Source: Arcanobacterium ihumii (GTDB taxonomy: Bacteria; Actinomycetota; Actinomycetes; Actinomycetales; Actinomycetaceae). Taken from it: a DNA stretch of 64,000 bases. Under the pieces are notes generated by a model, which made no database searches, had not been told where the DNA came from, and saw only the letters and a program-made list of their open reading frames with translations. Location: contig NZ_UWOS01000001.1 of assembly GCF_900604515.1 (NCBI RefSeq), positions 868,001 to 932,000 of the forward strand, given 5' to 3'. This document shows positions 52,774 through 62,059 of the stretch, piece by piece. Every line of letters begins with the position of its first letter. Position 1 is the first letter of the stretch. The position numbers and the translations under genes were made by a program.

Positions 52774-54630
52774 CTACTTGCCGTTACCTGTTCCACTACC
52801 GCCGGTGTTAGGAGTAGATGGCGGATCTGTTGGAGTTGTAGGCTTGGTTGGATCAGTTGGAGTGGATGGAGGCGTTGGTGCTGGACCGTCAGACACTTTC
52901 AAAGTAATTCGTGCGGTTGAATCAATTAACCCTGCCAGTGGCGACTGCTCAATGATGGTACCCTTTGGCTGGTCATTGGTTACGTGCTCAATGTTGAACT
53001 GGAGTTGCAAGGCAGAGAGCGTATTCTGTGCGTCCTCTTGGGTCTTACCGATAAGCTTTGGTAGTTCAACTTTTCCAGAAGATACATAAAGATGAACGGC
53101 ACTTCCCTTCGGAACTGTGCTCCCAGCACTTGGTTCGGTGTCAATGACGATACCCTTTTGCATTCCTGCTTGATTTACTGTTTCAACACTTCCAACACTC
53201 AGACCAAGTTTCTCGAGTTCAGCACGTGCTTGTTCCTCCGTCATTTTTCCGGTGTTGAGAGCAGGCACAGTAACGGAATTAGGACCAGCAGAAAAATGTA
53301 CGGTCACTCGGGTACCTTTTTCAACGGAAGTTCCAACTGCGGGATCAGAGGAAATGAAGCGACCAGATGGAATCTTATCGTCGTTGATAGGATCGCCAAG
53401 TACGAATTTCAGCCCTACACCTTCGATCGTCTTTCGTGCCTCTGCTTGATCCATATTTGCAAGATCTGGAACATCAACCTTCACTACCACGGGTTCGGTT
53501 TTTTCTGGAGTTCCCTGCTGTAGCAAAGCATAGGAAATTCCACCGATTGCTAAGAGAGCAAGTAGAATACCAAGCCAAATCAACCACTTCTTAGACTTCT
53601 TTTTAGATTCGTCTTCGGCATTGACTGGAGAAATACCGGTCTGGGTGTGAGACATCGGTGCAGTTCCACCCGCTGGCATATAGGCAGGGGCAACCGCAGT
53701 TGCTTCTGCGGCTCGGGTTGGAGTCGGAACAACTCGGGTTTGCCAAGTGTCCACATCAGGAGCTAAAACCGCTCCGCCACGAGCGGCGCGAAGCAACTCT
53801 GAACGCATCTCAGCTGCGTCCTGATAACGATCTTCGCGCTTCTTGGCCAACGACTTCATAACAACGCGATCAATGGTATCTGGAATATCAGGTGCGATTT
53901 GAGAAGCCGGCTTCGGGGTCTCAGAAACATGCTGATATGCCACAGCAACGGCGGAATCACCTTGGAATGGAGGCTTTCCTGTCAAAAGCTCATAAAGGAG
54001 GCATCCCGTCGAGTAAAGATCTGAACGAGTGTCAACGACTTCACCACGTGCCTGCTCAGGTGAAAGATACTGAGCAGTGCCAACAACAGAATTCGTTGAC
54101 GTCATGGTAGCGGCGGAATCGGCGATAGCTCGCGCAATTCCGAAATCCATCACCTTAACCTTGCCATCTTGGGTCATCATAATGTTTCCAGGCTTGATAT
54201 CGCGATGAATAATACCCTCTTGGTGCGAATACTCAAGCGCGGAAAGAACGCCGGCAGCGATCTGAACTGCTTCGTCAATTGGCAGCGCTTGTCCGTTTGA
54301 AAGCAACTTAGCTACGGTGCTACCACGAACGTATTCCATAACAATGTATGGCAATGCGAGAGACCGTCCCGACGCCGTCGTCACATGTTCTTCGGAGGTA
54401 TCGTAGACGGCAACGATCGCTGGGTGGTTGAGTGCCGCAGCGGATTGAGCCTCGCGACGGAAGCGTGCGAGAAAGGTGGGATCAGCTGCGAGGTCAGCAC
54501 GAAGGACCTTGATAGCGACGGTTCGTGACAGGCGAGTGTCATATCCGATATGCACTTGTGCCATACCGCCGCGACCGATGAGGTCACCCACTTCATATCG
54601 TCCACCGAGGATGCGTGGAATATCCGTCAT
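52774..54630 (-). CDS. pknB: Ser/Thr protein kinase with PASTA domains
   Basis: 618 residues. Kinase domain (1-275): GRGGMAQVHIG loop, VAIK lysine, HRDIKPGN catalytic loop (Asp about 136), DFG. Then a juxtamembrane segment, one helix (WLIWLGILLALLAIGGIS, about 345-362) and three PASTA domains (about 380-580) that sense muropeptides, ending in a Pro/Thr/Gly-rich tail. Phosphorylates FHA proteins, MviN-type pseudokinases and other wall-growth proteins. Last gene of the cell-wall operon here; the companion pknA of mycobacteria is not present in this window. Confidence 0.96.
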   Translation of the reverse strand: MTDIPRILGGRYEVGDLIGRGGMAQVHIGYDTRLSRTVAIKVLRADLAADPTFLARFRREAQSAAALNHPAIVAVYDTSEEHVTTASGRSLALPYIVMEYVRGSTVAKLLSNGQALPIDEAVQIAAGVLSALEYSHQEGIIHRDIKPGNIMMTQDGKVKVMDFGIARAIADSAATMTSTNSVVGTAQYLSPEQARGEVVDTRSDLYSTGCLLYELLTGKPPFQGDSAVAVAYQHVSETPKPASQIAPDIPDTIDRVVMKSLAKKREDRYQDAAEMRSELLRAARGGAVLAPDVDTWQTRVVPTPTRAAEATAVAPAYMPAGGTAPMSHTQTGISPVNAEDESKKKSKKWLIWLGILLALLAIGGISYALLQQGTPEKTEPVVVKVDVPDLANMDQAEARKTIEGVGLKFVLGDPINDDKIPSGRFISSDPAVGTSVEKGTRVTVHFSAGPNSVTVPALNTGKMTEEQARAELEKLGLSVGSVETVNQAGMQKGIVIDTEPSAGSTVPKGSAVHLYVSSGKVELPKLIGKTQEDAQNTLSALQLQFNIEHVTNDQPKGTIIEQSPLAGLIDSTARITLKVSDGPAPTPPSTPTDPTKPTTPTDPPSTPNTGGSGTGNGK

Positions 54631-54745
54631 TGTTTCGCGCTCCTGTATGCGTCTAGATAACTATCTTTGTTAATACTGCTTGTTGAATAAGCAAAAGGGT
54701 AGCTAGGAATGGTTGCAATTCCATTACAAAAAATATTTATGCTGG

Positions 54746-56182
54746 TCATTTCCCTATAACCGCCTTAATAACGTCGCGAGCAACCGGAGCCGCCGCAGAG
54801 TTTCCGTAGCCCCCGTTTTCGACGAAAACAGCCACGGCCACTTTCGACGAATTGTTGGCATCAAATCCGATGAACCACGAATGAGCATCGCGTCCGCCAC
54901 CGACCTGTGCGGTCCCGGTCTTTCCGGCAACCGAGACACCGTTGATTCGTGCGCTGGTTCCCGTGCCTTTTTCAACGACGTCGACCATCATCGATGCGAG
55001 GTGACTAGCGGTTTCCTTCGAAATAGGGTTGCCGAATTCTTCCGGCTTAGTTTCAGAAATCGTCTCAAGGTCAGGCGAAAGAATCTGATCGACTAAATAA
55101 GGCTTCATCTCGATTCCGTGATTCGCAACCGTGGCAGCCACCATTGCCATCTGAATAGGGCTAGCCAAAACATCGCGCTGGCCAAAAGCGTCCATTGCGA
55201 GGGTTGGTTTGTCCTTAGCAATCGGCAAAACGGATGGTCGCACGAATAAAGGAATAGAAAGGTCCTTGTGGAATCCGAAGCTCTCGGCAGTCTGCGTAAG
55301 TTTTTCAGCCCCAAGGTTCACCCCTGCGATGGCGAATGTGGTGTTGCACGATTCTACGAAAGCGGTGCGTAAAGAGCTCTTACCAGAACCATCGCCACAG
55401 TTTCCTTCGTTATTACGGATTTCAGACGAAGTTCCGGGTGGAGTCCAGGTGGTTGGAGAATCAACAACCGAATCCGGGTTCATTCCGTTTTCGATCATCG
55501 CTGCTGCCGTAACAACCTTAAACACCGATCCTGGCGAGTAGAGATCGCCACCGAGTGCACGGTTAAGAAACGGCTTATTTTCTGCTTCTTGGAGGCTGGT
55601 CCATGCATTCTTTGCCTGCTCACGATTGTGAGTTGCGATCAAATTAGGATCGAAAGAAGGCTTGGAAACCAGTGCCAAGATCTTTCCAGTGCTGGGTTCA
55701 ATGGCCACCACTGCGCCACGTCGATTTCCCAGACCATCTGAGGCTGCTTTTTGAGCTACTGGGTTGATGGTGAGCGAAACGCCCCCGCCTTGAGGTTGCC
55801 GGCCGGTGAAGAGGTCTTGGATTCGCGATGCGGCCAAGGATGAATCAGAACCACCAAGTACAGGGTTTTCGGAGCGCTCGATACCAGTCATTGAATTGTG
55901 AGCGATCGAGAAAAAACCGGTGATGTGAGCGTAGAGATCACCGTTCGGATACTTCCGAAGGAATTGGTAGGCATCGTCAATAGGTTCAGACTGCGCAATA
56001 GGTTGACCAGCGACGATGACCGGACCACGGTTAGTTCCATACTCACGATAGAGGGTGCGTACATTTCGTGAATCCGCGTTGAGCTCGGGCGCCTTAAAGA
56101 ACTGAATGTACGTCACGGCTAGCATGAGCGTAACGAACATAATCGCGACGACGGTCGAAAGTTTCCGTAGAGGTGGATTCAT
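54746..56182 (-). CDS. pbpA: Class B penicillin-binding protein (PbpA)
   Basis: 478 residues with one N-terminal anchor and a transpeptidase domain: SPGSVFKVV (SxxK, about 217-222), SCN (about 271) and GKTGTAQ (about 408). The N-terminal pedestal region precedes. Cross-links peptidoglycan with RodA; start overlaps the rodA stop (ATGA). Confidence 0.94.
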   Translation of the reverse strand: MNPPLRKLSTVVAIMFVTLMLAVTYIQFFKAPELNADSRNVRTLYREYGTNRGPVIVAGQPIAQSEPIDDAYQFLRKYPNGDLYAHITGFFSIAHNSMTGIERSENPVLGGSDSSLAASRIQDLFTGRQPQGGGVSLTINPVAQKAASDGLGNRRGAVVAIEPSTGKILALVSKPSFDPNLIATHNREQAKNAWTSLQEAENKPFLNRALGGDLYSPGSVFKVVTAAAMIENGMNPDSVVDSPTTWTPPGTSSEIRNNEGNCGDGSGKSSLRTAFVESCNTTFAIAGVNLGAEKLTQTAESFGFHKDLSIPLFVRPSVLPIAKDKPTLAMDAFGQRDVLASPIQMAMVAATVANHGIEMKPYLVDQILSPDLETISETKPEEFGNPISKETASHLASMMVDVVEKGTGTSARINGVSVAGKTGTAQVGGGRDAHSWFIGFDANNSSKVAVAVFVENGGYGNSAAAPVARDVIKAVIGK

Positions 56183-57699
56183 AGCTTTACCACCTCGGTT
56201 AGCTGGGAGTCGTCGTCAGGGTCAGAATCGTTCTTCGTGAAAGAGCCGTGGGATGATGCTGCTGCGTGTACGTGCGAATCGGTATCGGCGTCGTCGTCCA
56301 AAAGTTCGCGTAGGTCAGCGGTGTCTATTGCGGAGAGAGGCGTCGAAACCGTAGCAACGGGACGGCGTGCATCGTCGGACATTCTGATCAGGATGCCGAT
56401 GATGATCCAGTTAGCAAGAAGTGCAGATCCACCGAGAGCCAAGAAGGGCATTGCTAGACCGGTGAGCGGAATGACGCGGGTGACGCCGCCAACTACTACG
56501 AAACACTGGAGAGAGACGGCAAAGCCGAAGCCCGCTGCAAGGAGTTTGCCGAAACCGTCGCGTAGATGAATTCCGGTGCTGAAGGCTCGGAAAACGAGGA
56601 TTAAATAGAGCGAGAGTAAGGCCAAGAGGCCGATCATTCCGAGTTCTTCGCCGAACGAAGGGATAATGAAGTCGGAGTTAGAAGCGTAGGACTTGGTCGG
56701 GAAGCCACGACCCCAGCCAGTGCCAAAAAGCCCGCCGGAAGCCATCCCGAAAAGTCCTTGTACCAGCTGGTATGAACCGTAGGTTTGGTCGTAGACCTCG
56801 GCATCAAGTGCGTGAAGCCAAACTGTGAAACGTGCCTGAATATGTGGCATGAGCTGGACTATTACATAGATGCCCACGGTTGAGAGTAGACCGCCGATGA
56901 TCAGCCAAGAAACTCGTTCGGTTGCTACGTAGAGCATTGCCACAAAGAGTCCGAAGAAGAGCAGGGCGGTTCCGAAATCTTTTTCAAGGGCAAGAATTGC
57001 TAAACTAGCAGCCCAGGCAACTAAGATCGGTGCAAAATGGCGCAGTTGAGGAAGCTGAATTCCCAGTACTTTCCTTCCTGCGAGGGCAAGGTTATCGCGT
57101 TGAGAAATCAGGTATCCTGCGAAGAATATTACGAAGGCGATTTTGGCTAATTCTGCAGGCTGGAAAGAAAATCCGGCGATCCGAATCCACAGTCGAGCTC
57201 CGTTGATCTGTTTGCCGATAACGGGAAACAGTGGAAGGAGTAGCAGGGTAATTCCGGCAAGTAACGAAGTGTAGGTGTATTTACGTAATTTTCTATGGTC
57301 ACGAACAAGAACCACCGCTCCGAGCATCAGCAGAACACCGACGATAGAAAGGATAAGTTGGCTTTCTACCTCGGTACTTCCTGTTGATTTCACTAAGGTT
57401 GTATCGATGCGGTGAATCATCACTAAACCTAGACCGTTTAGAGCAACGGCAACCGGAAAGAGCACTGGATCTGCCCAGGGCGCTAACTTTCGAATTGTAA
57501 AATGAGTTGCGAGTACGATTGTGCCCAAAAGTACGGTGAGGAAAAAGAAACTATCAGGGATAACCTGAATATCTTTCGAAGGTGAGACGCCGATGGTCAC
57601 CAAAATCCAAGCAAGAAGCGGAAGCGCAAAGGCTATAAGGAGTAAGCCGAACTCTTGGAGTCGACCTGTTCGTGCTGGATGCTGGCTAATGACGCTCAT
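56179..57699 (-). CDS. rodA: FtsW/RodA/SpoVE family peptidoglycan glycosyltransferase
   Basis: 506 residues, about twelve hydrophobic helices with the SEDS landmarks: FQPAELAKIAFVIFFAGYL (about 175-193), ALEKDFGTALLFFGLF, and FIIPSFGEELGMIGLLALLS (about 340-359). Polymerises glycan strands; partner of the class B PBP next door. Acidic Asp-rich C-terminal tail. Confidence 0.95.
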   Translation of the reverse strand: MSVISQHPARTGRLQEFGLLLIAFALPLLAWILVTIGVSPSKDIQVIPDSFFFLTVLLGTIVLATHFTIRKLAPWADPVLFPVAVALNGLGLVMIHRIDTTLVKSTGSTEVESQLILSIVGVLLMLGAVVLVRDHRKLRKYTYTSLLAGITLLLLPLFPVIGKQINGARLWIRIAGFSFQPAELAKIAFVIFFAGYLISQRDNLALAGRKVLGIQLPQLRHFAPILVAWAASLAILALEKDFGTALLFFGLFVAMLYVATERVSWLIIGGLLSTVGIYVIVQLMPHIQARFTVWLHALDAEVYDQTYGSYQLVQGLFGMASGGLFGTGWGRGFPTKSYASNSDFIIPSFGEELGMIGLLALLSLYLILVFRAFSTGIHLRDGFGKLLAAGFGFAVSLQCFVVVGGVTRVIPLTGLAMPFLALGGSALLANWIIIGILIRMSDDARRPVATVSTPLSAIDTADLRELLDDDADTDSHVHAAASSHGSFTKNDSDPDDDSQLTEVVKL

Positions 57700-59012
57700 T
57701 AATTACCCCCTGTGCTGGGAGGCTGTGGAGCAGGTTGTGTTCCAGGAGTTGGCTGCACAGTTGGGGGTGTAGTACTTGGCTGTGTCGAATCGTTGGGGTG
57801 AATATCCGCGGTTTTTGCACGCTGTTCACTGAGGTTTTCCACCAGGTCACGCGCCGATCTAAGCGAAGATCGTGTGATAGGCGTCTTCAAACGCTGTTGC
57901 ACAACTTCGGTGAGGTCGTTGATTCGAACGTTGGTTCGCTCTTCAAGTGAATTCAAAGTCAGTGGACCGATGTTTTGTGGAATCCCCTTGTAAATCCCAA
58001 TATTTTCTCCGGCAGGAGCAACGAAGTACTGGGTCTGAGTCCAAGCGTAAGCAGCCGTTGTGCCGATACCTAGTGCGGCCAGGATTCCGATCAACGCGGC
58101 AATTCGTGCTACCGGCTTACGTCGCCGAGGTTCTTCTTCGACTTCTTCAGGAGAATCAGCTGAAGGTACAAGCTGTGCTGCCTGTTCTGCCGAAGACGTT
58201 CCTGCCGCCGGTTGTTCAACTTGTTTTTGTGCCGCTGCACCAACGACGATTGCCCCACGGTCAAAATCACGTAGGTTATCAACCTCAACAGTGGCGAAGA
58301 CGTCCGCAATCACTACGGTGACGTTGTCGGGGGCGCCACCAGCGAGCGAAAGATCAATCAGGTGCTGGGCGCATTCATCAATATCGCTGTGTTCGATCAA
58401 AGTTTGGGTAATCGTGTCTTTAGAGACGACCCCGAATAGGCCGTCCGAACATAGTAACCAGCGGTCGCCTGGTACAGCTTCACGAATCGATTCATCGAAT
58501 TCAAGATCGCCCGGGTTATCTCCCAACGCCCGCATAATCACGTTGCGCTTGGGGTGATTCTCCGCTTCTTCCGGGGTGATTTCCCCGTGATCTACGAGGT
58601 ATTGGACGAGGGTGTGGTCCCTAGTGACCTGGGTAAGAACGCCTTCGCGTAACAGATAGGCGCGTGAATCACCGATGTGGACCATCGCCAGCTTGTTGTT
58701 CGAGCGTAGAAGGCTAATACAGGTGGTTCCAAGCCCTGCGAGGTTGGGGTTATCGACGGCGCGCTGAATCAATTCGTCATGAGCGGCAGCAAGTGCATTT
58801 CGCAAGGTGGGGAGTAGATCGTCTACCGGATGAACGTCGTCGATCTCTGAAAGATGTGCGACTGTGACCGACGAGGCTACGTCACCCGCAGCTGCACCGC
58901 CCATTCCGTCTGCCAAAACCAAAAGATTTGGTGAAGCATAGCCCGAATCTTGGTTGTTTTTGCGAACTAATCCGGTATTAGAAAAGGCGGTATAACGTAG
59001 CTGGATCGTCAT
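57699..59012 (-). CDS. pstP: PP2C-family Ser/Thr protein phosphatase
   Basis: 437 residues. PP2C motifs with metal-binding Asp: VLADGMGGAAAGDVAS (about 32-47), VHIGDSRAYLLREG, LCSDGLFGVV and GGAPDNVTVV. A Pro/Glu-rich linker, one membrane helix (about 306-325), and an extracellular C-terminal region ending in a Pro/Thr-rich tail. Reverses PknB phosphorylation; gene order pstP before rodA as in mycobacteria. Confidence 0.95.
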   Translation of the reverse strand: MTIQLRYTAFSNTGLVRKNNQDSGYASPNLLVLADGMGGAAAGDVASSVTVAHLSEIDDVHPVDDLLPTLRNALAAAHDELIQRAVDNPNLAGLGTTCISLLRSNNKLAMVHIGDSRAYLLREGVLTQVTRDHTLVQYLVDHGEITPEEAENHPKRNVIMRALGDNPGDLEFDESIREAVPGDRWLLCSDGLFGVVSKDTITQTLIEHSDIDECAQHLIDLSLAGGAPDNVTVVIADVFATVEVDNLRDFDRGAIVVGAAAQKQVEQPAAGTSSAEQAAQLVPSADSPEEVEEEPRRRKPVARIAALIGILAALGIGTTAAYAWTQTQYFVAPAGENIGIYKGIPQNIGPLTLNSLEERTNVRINDLTEVVQQRLKTPITRSSLRSARDLVENLSEQRAKTADIHPNDSTQPSTTPPTVQPTPGTQPAPQPPSTGGN

Positions 59013-59506
59013 GAGTGAAGCTCCATTACAGTTTTACCAATGGTGATGGGCGTTCCAAGGTTGAGGAGCGCTGGGTGGTGAATTCGTTCTTGACCAACCC
59101 ATGTTCCGTTCGTCGAGTTGAGATCCTCGACGTAGTAATAACCCGAGTCGTAGTAAATGCGAGCGTGGCGGGACGATGCGTAACCATCGTCAAGAACCAG
59201 GGCTGAGTCAGGTGAACGCCCAATCAGCAAAGTTCCTGTTCCGAGTGGTAACGCCGTACCTGTCAGTGGACCTTGGGTAACAACAAGTTTGAGTTGAGGT
59301 GCTGCCGGTTTTTCCTCTCCGAGGGTACGTCCTTGAGGAGAAGGGGTGGTGTTTTTGGCCCGGTTCGTTTTCTTCCTAGCCAGACGACGGTCGGTCACGG
59401 TGGTACCGAAGACGTCGTTACGAATTGTAATCAGTAAGAACAGGATGAAGAGCCACAGGAGTAAGAGAAAACCAAAGCGAAGGAGAGTGATGAAGAGAGT
59501 GCTCAT
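59009..59506 (-). CDS. fhaB: FHA-domain membrane protein (FhaB/FipA)
   Basis: 165 residues: one membrane helix (about 8-30), a basic linker, then an FHA domain with GTLLIGRSPDSALVLDDGYA (Gly-Arg about 97), SSRHARI (Ser-Arg-His) and NSTNGTWV. Binds phosphothreonine peptides on divisome or wall-synthesis proteins. Four-base overlaps with the genes on both sides show tight coupling. Confidence 0.94.
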   Translation of the reverse strand: MSTLFITLLRFGFLLLLWLFILFLLITIRNDVFGTTVTDRRLARKKTNRAKNTTPSPQGRTLGEEKPAAPQLKLVVTQGPLTGTALPLGTGTLLIGRSPDSALVLDDGYASSRHARIYYDSGYYYVEDLNSTNGTWVGQERIHHPALLNLGTPITIGKTVMELHS

Positions 59507-60201
59507 TGACCCTCCGGCGACGTCCAGAACATAATCTTTGTTCGTCCGATCGTTATGGTGTTTCCGTCAACAAGTGTTGCAGCACTGATGCGATGACCTT
59601 CGACGAAGGAACCGTTCGTAGTTCCAAGGTCTTTTGCGATCACGCCGCCAGGGGTGATCCGTAGCTCGAGATGTTTGCGTGAGACTCCCGAATCGTTAAC
59701 TGTGATATCGCAGGAGGATCCGCGGCCAATCGTCGTCAGTGCGCCGGTCAGGACGTAGCGGTCGTCGCCGATCTCAAGGATTGGGTTTTGGGCTGAAGCA
59801 TCTGAAGCTGTAGCGGGAGCAACAGCTCCTCGTTTTGATGTTCCACGAACTGAAATTTTTCCGCGAGTGAGGTTCGGATTCTTAGTAAAATTAATGGTGA
59901 TTGGACCAAGGAAAGTGTAGCGCTGTTCTTGTGCGTGTTGCTTAGCTACTTCGACGAGCTCTCCGATGAGTTCGTCTTCGCCCCACTCGGAAATTTTTGA
60001 AAAATCGGCAGGTGACAGGCTGATAAGGAAATCATTTGGAACTACGGTGCGGTCACGTGTAATCGAGGCAACTCGATCGTCCATTGACTTTTTGATTCCC
60101 GATGCGAGTTCAACGGGTTTTAGATCCGAATGAAAGGCGCGTGAAAACATATTGTCGACGGCGTTCTCAACGCTACGTTCGATTTTATCGAATGCACCCA
60201 T
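59503..60201 (-). CDS. fhaA: DUF3662 and FHA domain protein (FhaA)
   Basis: 232 residues. DUF3662 domain first (about 1-125: MGAFDKIERSVENAVDNMFS) and FHA domain at the C-terminus (GRGSSCDITV, SRKHLELRI, LGTTNGSF, about 155-230). In mycobacteria FhaA is about twice as long owing to a linker, and its FHA domain binds the phosphorylated MviN pseudokinase; here the linker is missing. First gene of the leftward operon. Confidence 0.93.
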   Translation of the reverse strand: MGAFDKIERSVENAVDNMFSRAFHSDLKPVELASGIKKSMDDRVASITRDRTVVPNDFLISLSPADFSKISEWGEDELIGELVEVAKQHAQEQRYTFLGPITINFTKNPNLTRGKISVRGTSKRGAVAPATASDASAQNPILEIGDDRYVLTGALTTIGRGSSCDITVNDSGVSRKHLELRITPGGVIAKDLGTTNGSFVEGHRISAATLVDGNTITIGRTKIMFWTSPEGQ

Positions 60202-60433
60202 TCATAGCTCCTATCTTTACTACCCCTATGCCATATCTTATCCTGCGTATCTGAAAAGCATAGATACTCAAAGATTACTTTGTTTTTAGGCTCTGTGGTA
60301 TCTCATGCTCTGCTGTTTATGCATTCTGGTGCGGAGAATCACCACTTTGTTCTATTTATCTACTTGGACAAGGTATATGAGGGAGTGTAAGCTGATCGTT
60401 GCTGTACTGATGATTTTTGTCAGTTCAACACTC

Positions 60434-60520
60434 GCTCGAGTGGCGGAATAGGCAGACGCGCACGGTTCAGGTCCGTGTGCCCGCAAGGGCGTGGGGGTTC
60501 AACTCCCCCCTCGAGCACCA
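60434..60520 (+). tRNA. tRNA-Leu (CAG anticodon)
   Basis: Acceptor GCTCGAG/CTCGAGC, anticodon stem CACGG/CCGTG with CAG at 60468-60470, a long variable arm (TGCCCGCAAGGGCG), and T arm GGGGGTTCAACTCCCCC; CCA is encoded (60518-60520), unlike the other two tRNAs. Standard position beside fhaA. Confidence 0.97.
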
Positions 60521-60826
60521 GATTTTATGATACGTGCAGTTCTTGGGAGATAAGTCCCGAATTTTATGGAGGTTTTTCTTCCTTTTTTATCAAAAGCTTC
60601 CTGAACTGCGGAAACGTCTTACTGAGAATATTTTTCATATTTATCAAAACTTACCAGCGTTTGTTTACTGGCTGTGTTGTTGAATATTCTATAAACGTAA
60701 AAGTTGATAATTCAACAATTCTACAGTGGGTTTGATAAGGGCTAACGCATAGAGCGGAGAAAAGACCGGAAAGCGGAGTCGATATCACGCCCGTAGCAAC
60801 GAAATAATCGTGATAGGAAAAATATT
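60521..60826. other. 306-bp region between tRNA-Leu and membrane protein gene
   Basis: A+T-rich first half, then a purine-rich leader before the ATG at 60827. A plus-strand open frame that begins inside the tRNA is not believed to be a gene. No riboswitch or repeat recognised. Confidence 0.5.
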
Positions 60827-61501
60827 ATGGCTGCCAAAATTTATAAAACGCTCGCTATCATTTTCGGAGTAGTGCTTATTGTTATTGGTGCTGGTGCAAG
60901 CTTCGGTGGAAAGTACGCACACTCATTCGTTAATGATCAGCTTGGCGCACAAGAAATCTCAATGCCGGACAAGGAAGCACTTGATGGACAGCTTAAGGGT
61001 GGACGTCTTACTCAGGAAGATGTTGATGCTCTTTCAGGATTTGTTGGTGAAAAGATGACCACTGGTCCACAGGCTCAAGCGTTTGCTGATCACTACATCG
61101 CTGCTCATATGAGGGCTGCTGCAAAGGGAGCCAAGGTTGCAGATGATAAGGCAACCTTCGAAGGAATTGGTGAACTCGTTAACGAAGAGAAGGCAAAGCT
61201 TGCCAAGGAGATCAAGTCAGCAAACCCAACCGTTGACGATAAGGCAATCGACGCTCTTGTAAACAAGGAAATTGCCAACAAAGCTTCGACCAACGAAACT
61301 GCTCAGAAGATTGCTAAGCTTACGGACCTTCGCATGAACACCTTCCTCAATGGCAACTCACTTCGTGGAATGCTCTTGAATGCTTATGGATGGTACCTAG
61401 TAGGCACCATTGCACTCTATGCGGGAATCGCCCTCATTATTGTTGGTGCGCTTCTTGTTATTGGTGGCATTGCTGTTAAGCCAAAGAAGCTTAATGTCTA
61501 G
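60827..61501 (+). CDS. Unrecognised two-helix membrane protein
   Basis: 224 residues: N-terminal helix (about 7-27, IIFGVVLIVIGAGASFGG), an acidic and lysine-rich extracellular or coiled part (about 30-175), and a C-terminal helix pair (about 185-215, GWYLVGTIALYAGIALIIVG) with a short basic tail. AGGA lies upstream of the ATG. Resembles small actinobacterial membrane proteins of unknown function; no catalytic residues visible. Confidence 0.7.
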   Translation: MAAKIYKTLAIIFGVVLIVIGAGASFGGKYAHSFVNDQLGAQEISMPDKEALDGQLKGGRLTQEDVDALSGFVGEKMTTGPQAQAFADHYIAAHMRAAAKGAKVADDKATFEGIGELVNEEKAKLAKEIKSANPTVDDKAIDALVNKEIANKASTNETAQKIAKLTDLRMNTFLNGNSLRGMLLNAYGWYLVGTIALYAGIALIIVGALLVIGGIAVKPKKLNV

Positions 61502-61584
61502 TCCTGAGGTAAAAACTATGTTTGACGATTGTAGTTCGTTTGCCCAGCAGTAAGGATGGACGACGCGAAAGTCGATAGTTATAG

Positions 61585-61616
61585 GGGGGAGATAAGCAGC
61601 ATCGCTTATCTCCCCC
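61585..61616. terminator. Hairpin between convergent genes
   Basis: 13-bp G+C-rich stem (61585-61597 with 61604-61616), 6-nt loop, ending transcripts of the membrane protein gene and of the GtrA-like gene. Confidence 0.6.
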
Positions 61617-61645
61617 TATCGGTTAGAAATGCTTAATTCTAAAGC

Positions 61646-62059
61646 TCAGTAGTTTCGACTACGGTTTCTGCTGTGGCCTTTTGGCTCGCGGAATACTACG
61701 TATTTCCACCAAAGGAACTCACCGATAAAGTTGATGAGCATGGTCAATAACTTGACTAAATACTCGTGCCAGCCAGCATTGGTTAATGCTTCGACCCACC
61801 ATGCTGAGGCAGGGATAAATACTAGGTAGAACGCAGCTACCTTGAGCATTGCAATCGGGATATTATTTGTTGATTTAAACGTGAACTTTCTATTGACAGT
61901 GAAGTTATATACCACTGAAAGAGTGAGTGAAATTGCCTGAGCCCAGCCAGGGCTCATAGGTGTGAGCTCGATGAAAATTGTGTAGCTAATTGCCTCAACT
62001 AGTCCCGCGGTGATCGAGAGAAGTGTAAAAAGTACGGCTTGCTTTCCCGTGGAATTCAT
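61646..62059 (-). CDS. GtrA-like membrane protein
   Basis: 137 residues with four hydrophobic helices and the family landmarks: VEAISYTIFIE, SLTLSVVYNFTVNRKFTFK (about 43-61), and a C-terminal NFIGEFLWWKYVVFRE. GtrA-type proteins take part in moving lipid-linked sugars across the membrane for surface polysaccharides. Its start overlaps the end of the kinase gene (ATGA). Confidence 0.88.
   Translation of the reverse strand: MNSTGKQAVLFTLLSITAGLVEAISYTIFIELTPMSPGWAQAISLTLSVVYNFTVNRKFTFKSTNNIPIAMLKVAAFYLVFIPASAWWVEALTNAGWHEYLVKLLTMLINFIGEFLWWKYVVFREPKGHSRNRSRNY

Noticed and set aside
60475..60735. 86-codon plus-strand ORF downstream of fhaA
   Set aside because: It begins inside the tRNA-Leu gene, has no ribosome binding site, and its composition is not coding-like.
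60735..60826. Possible riboswitch (c-di-AMP type) before the membrane protein gene
   Set aside because: Purine-rich leader but none of the conserved core segments can be aligned by eye.
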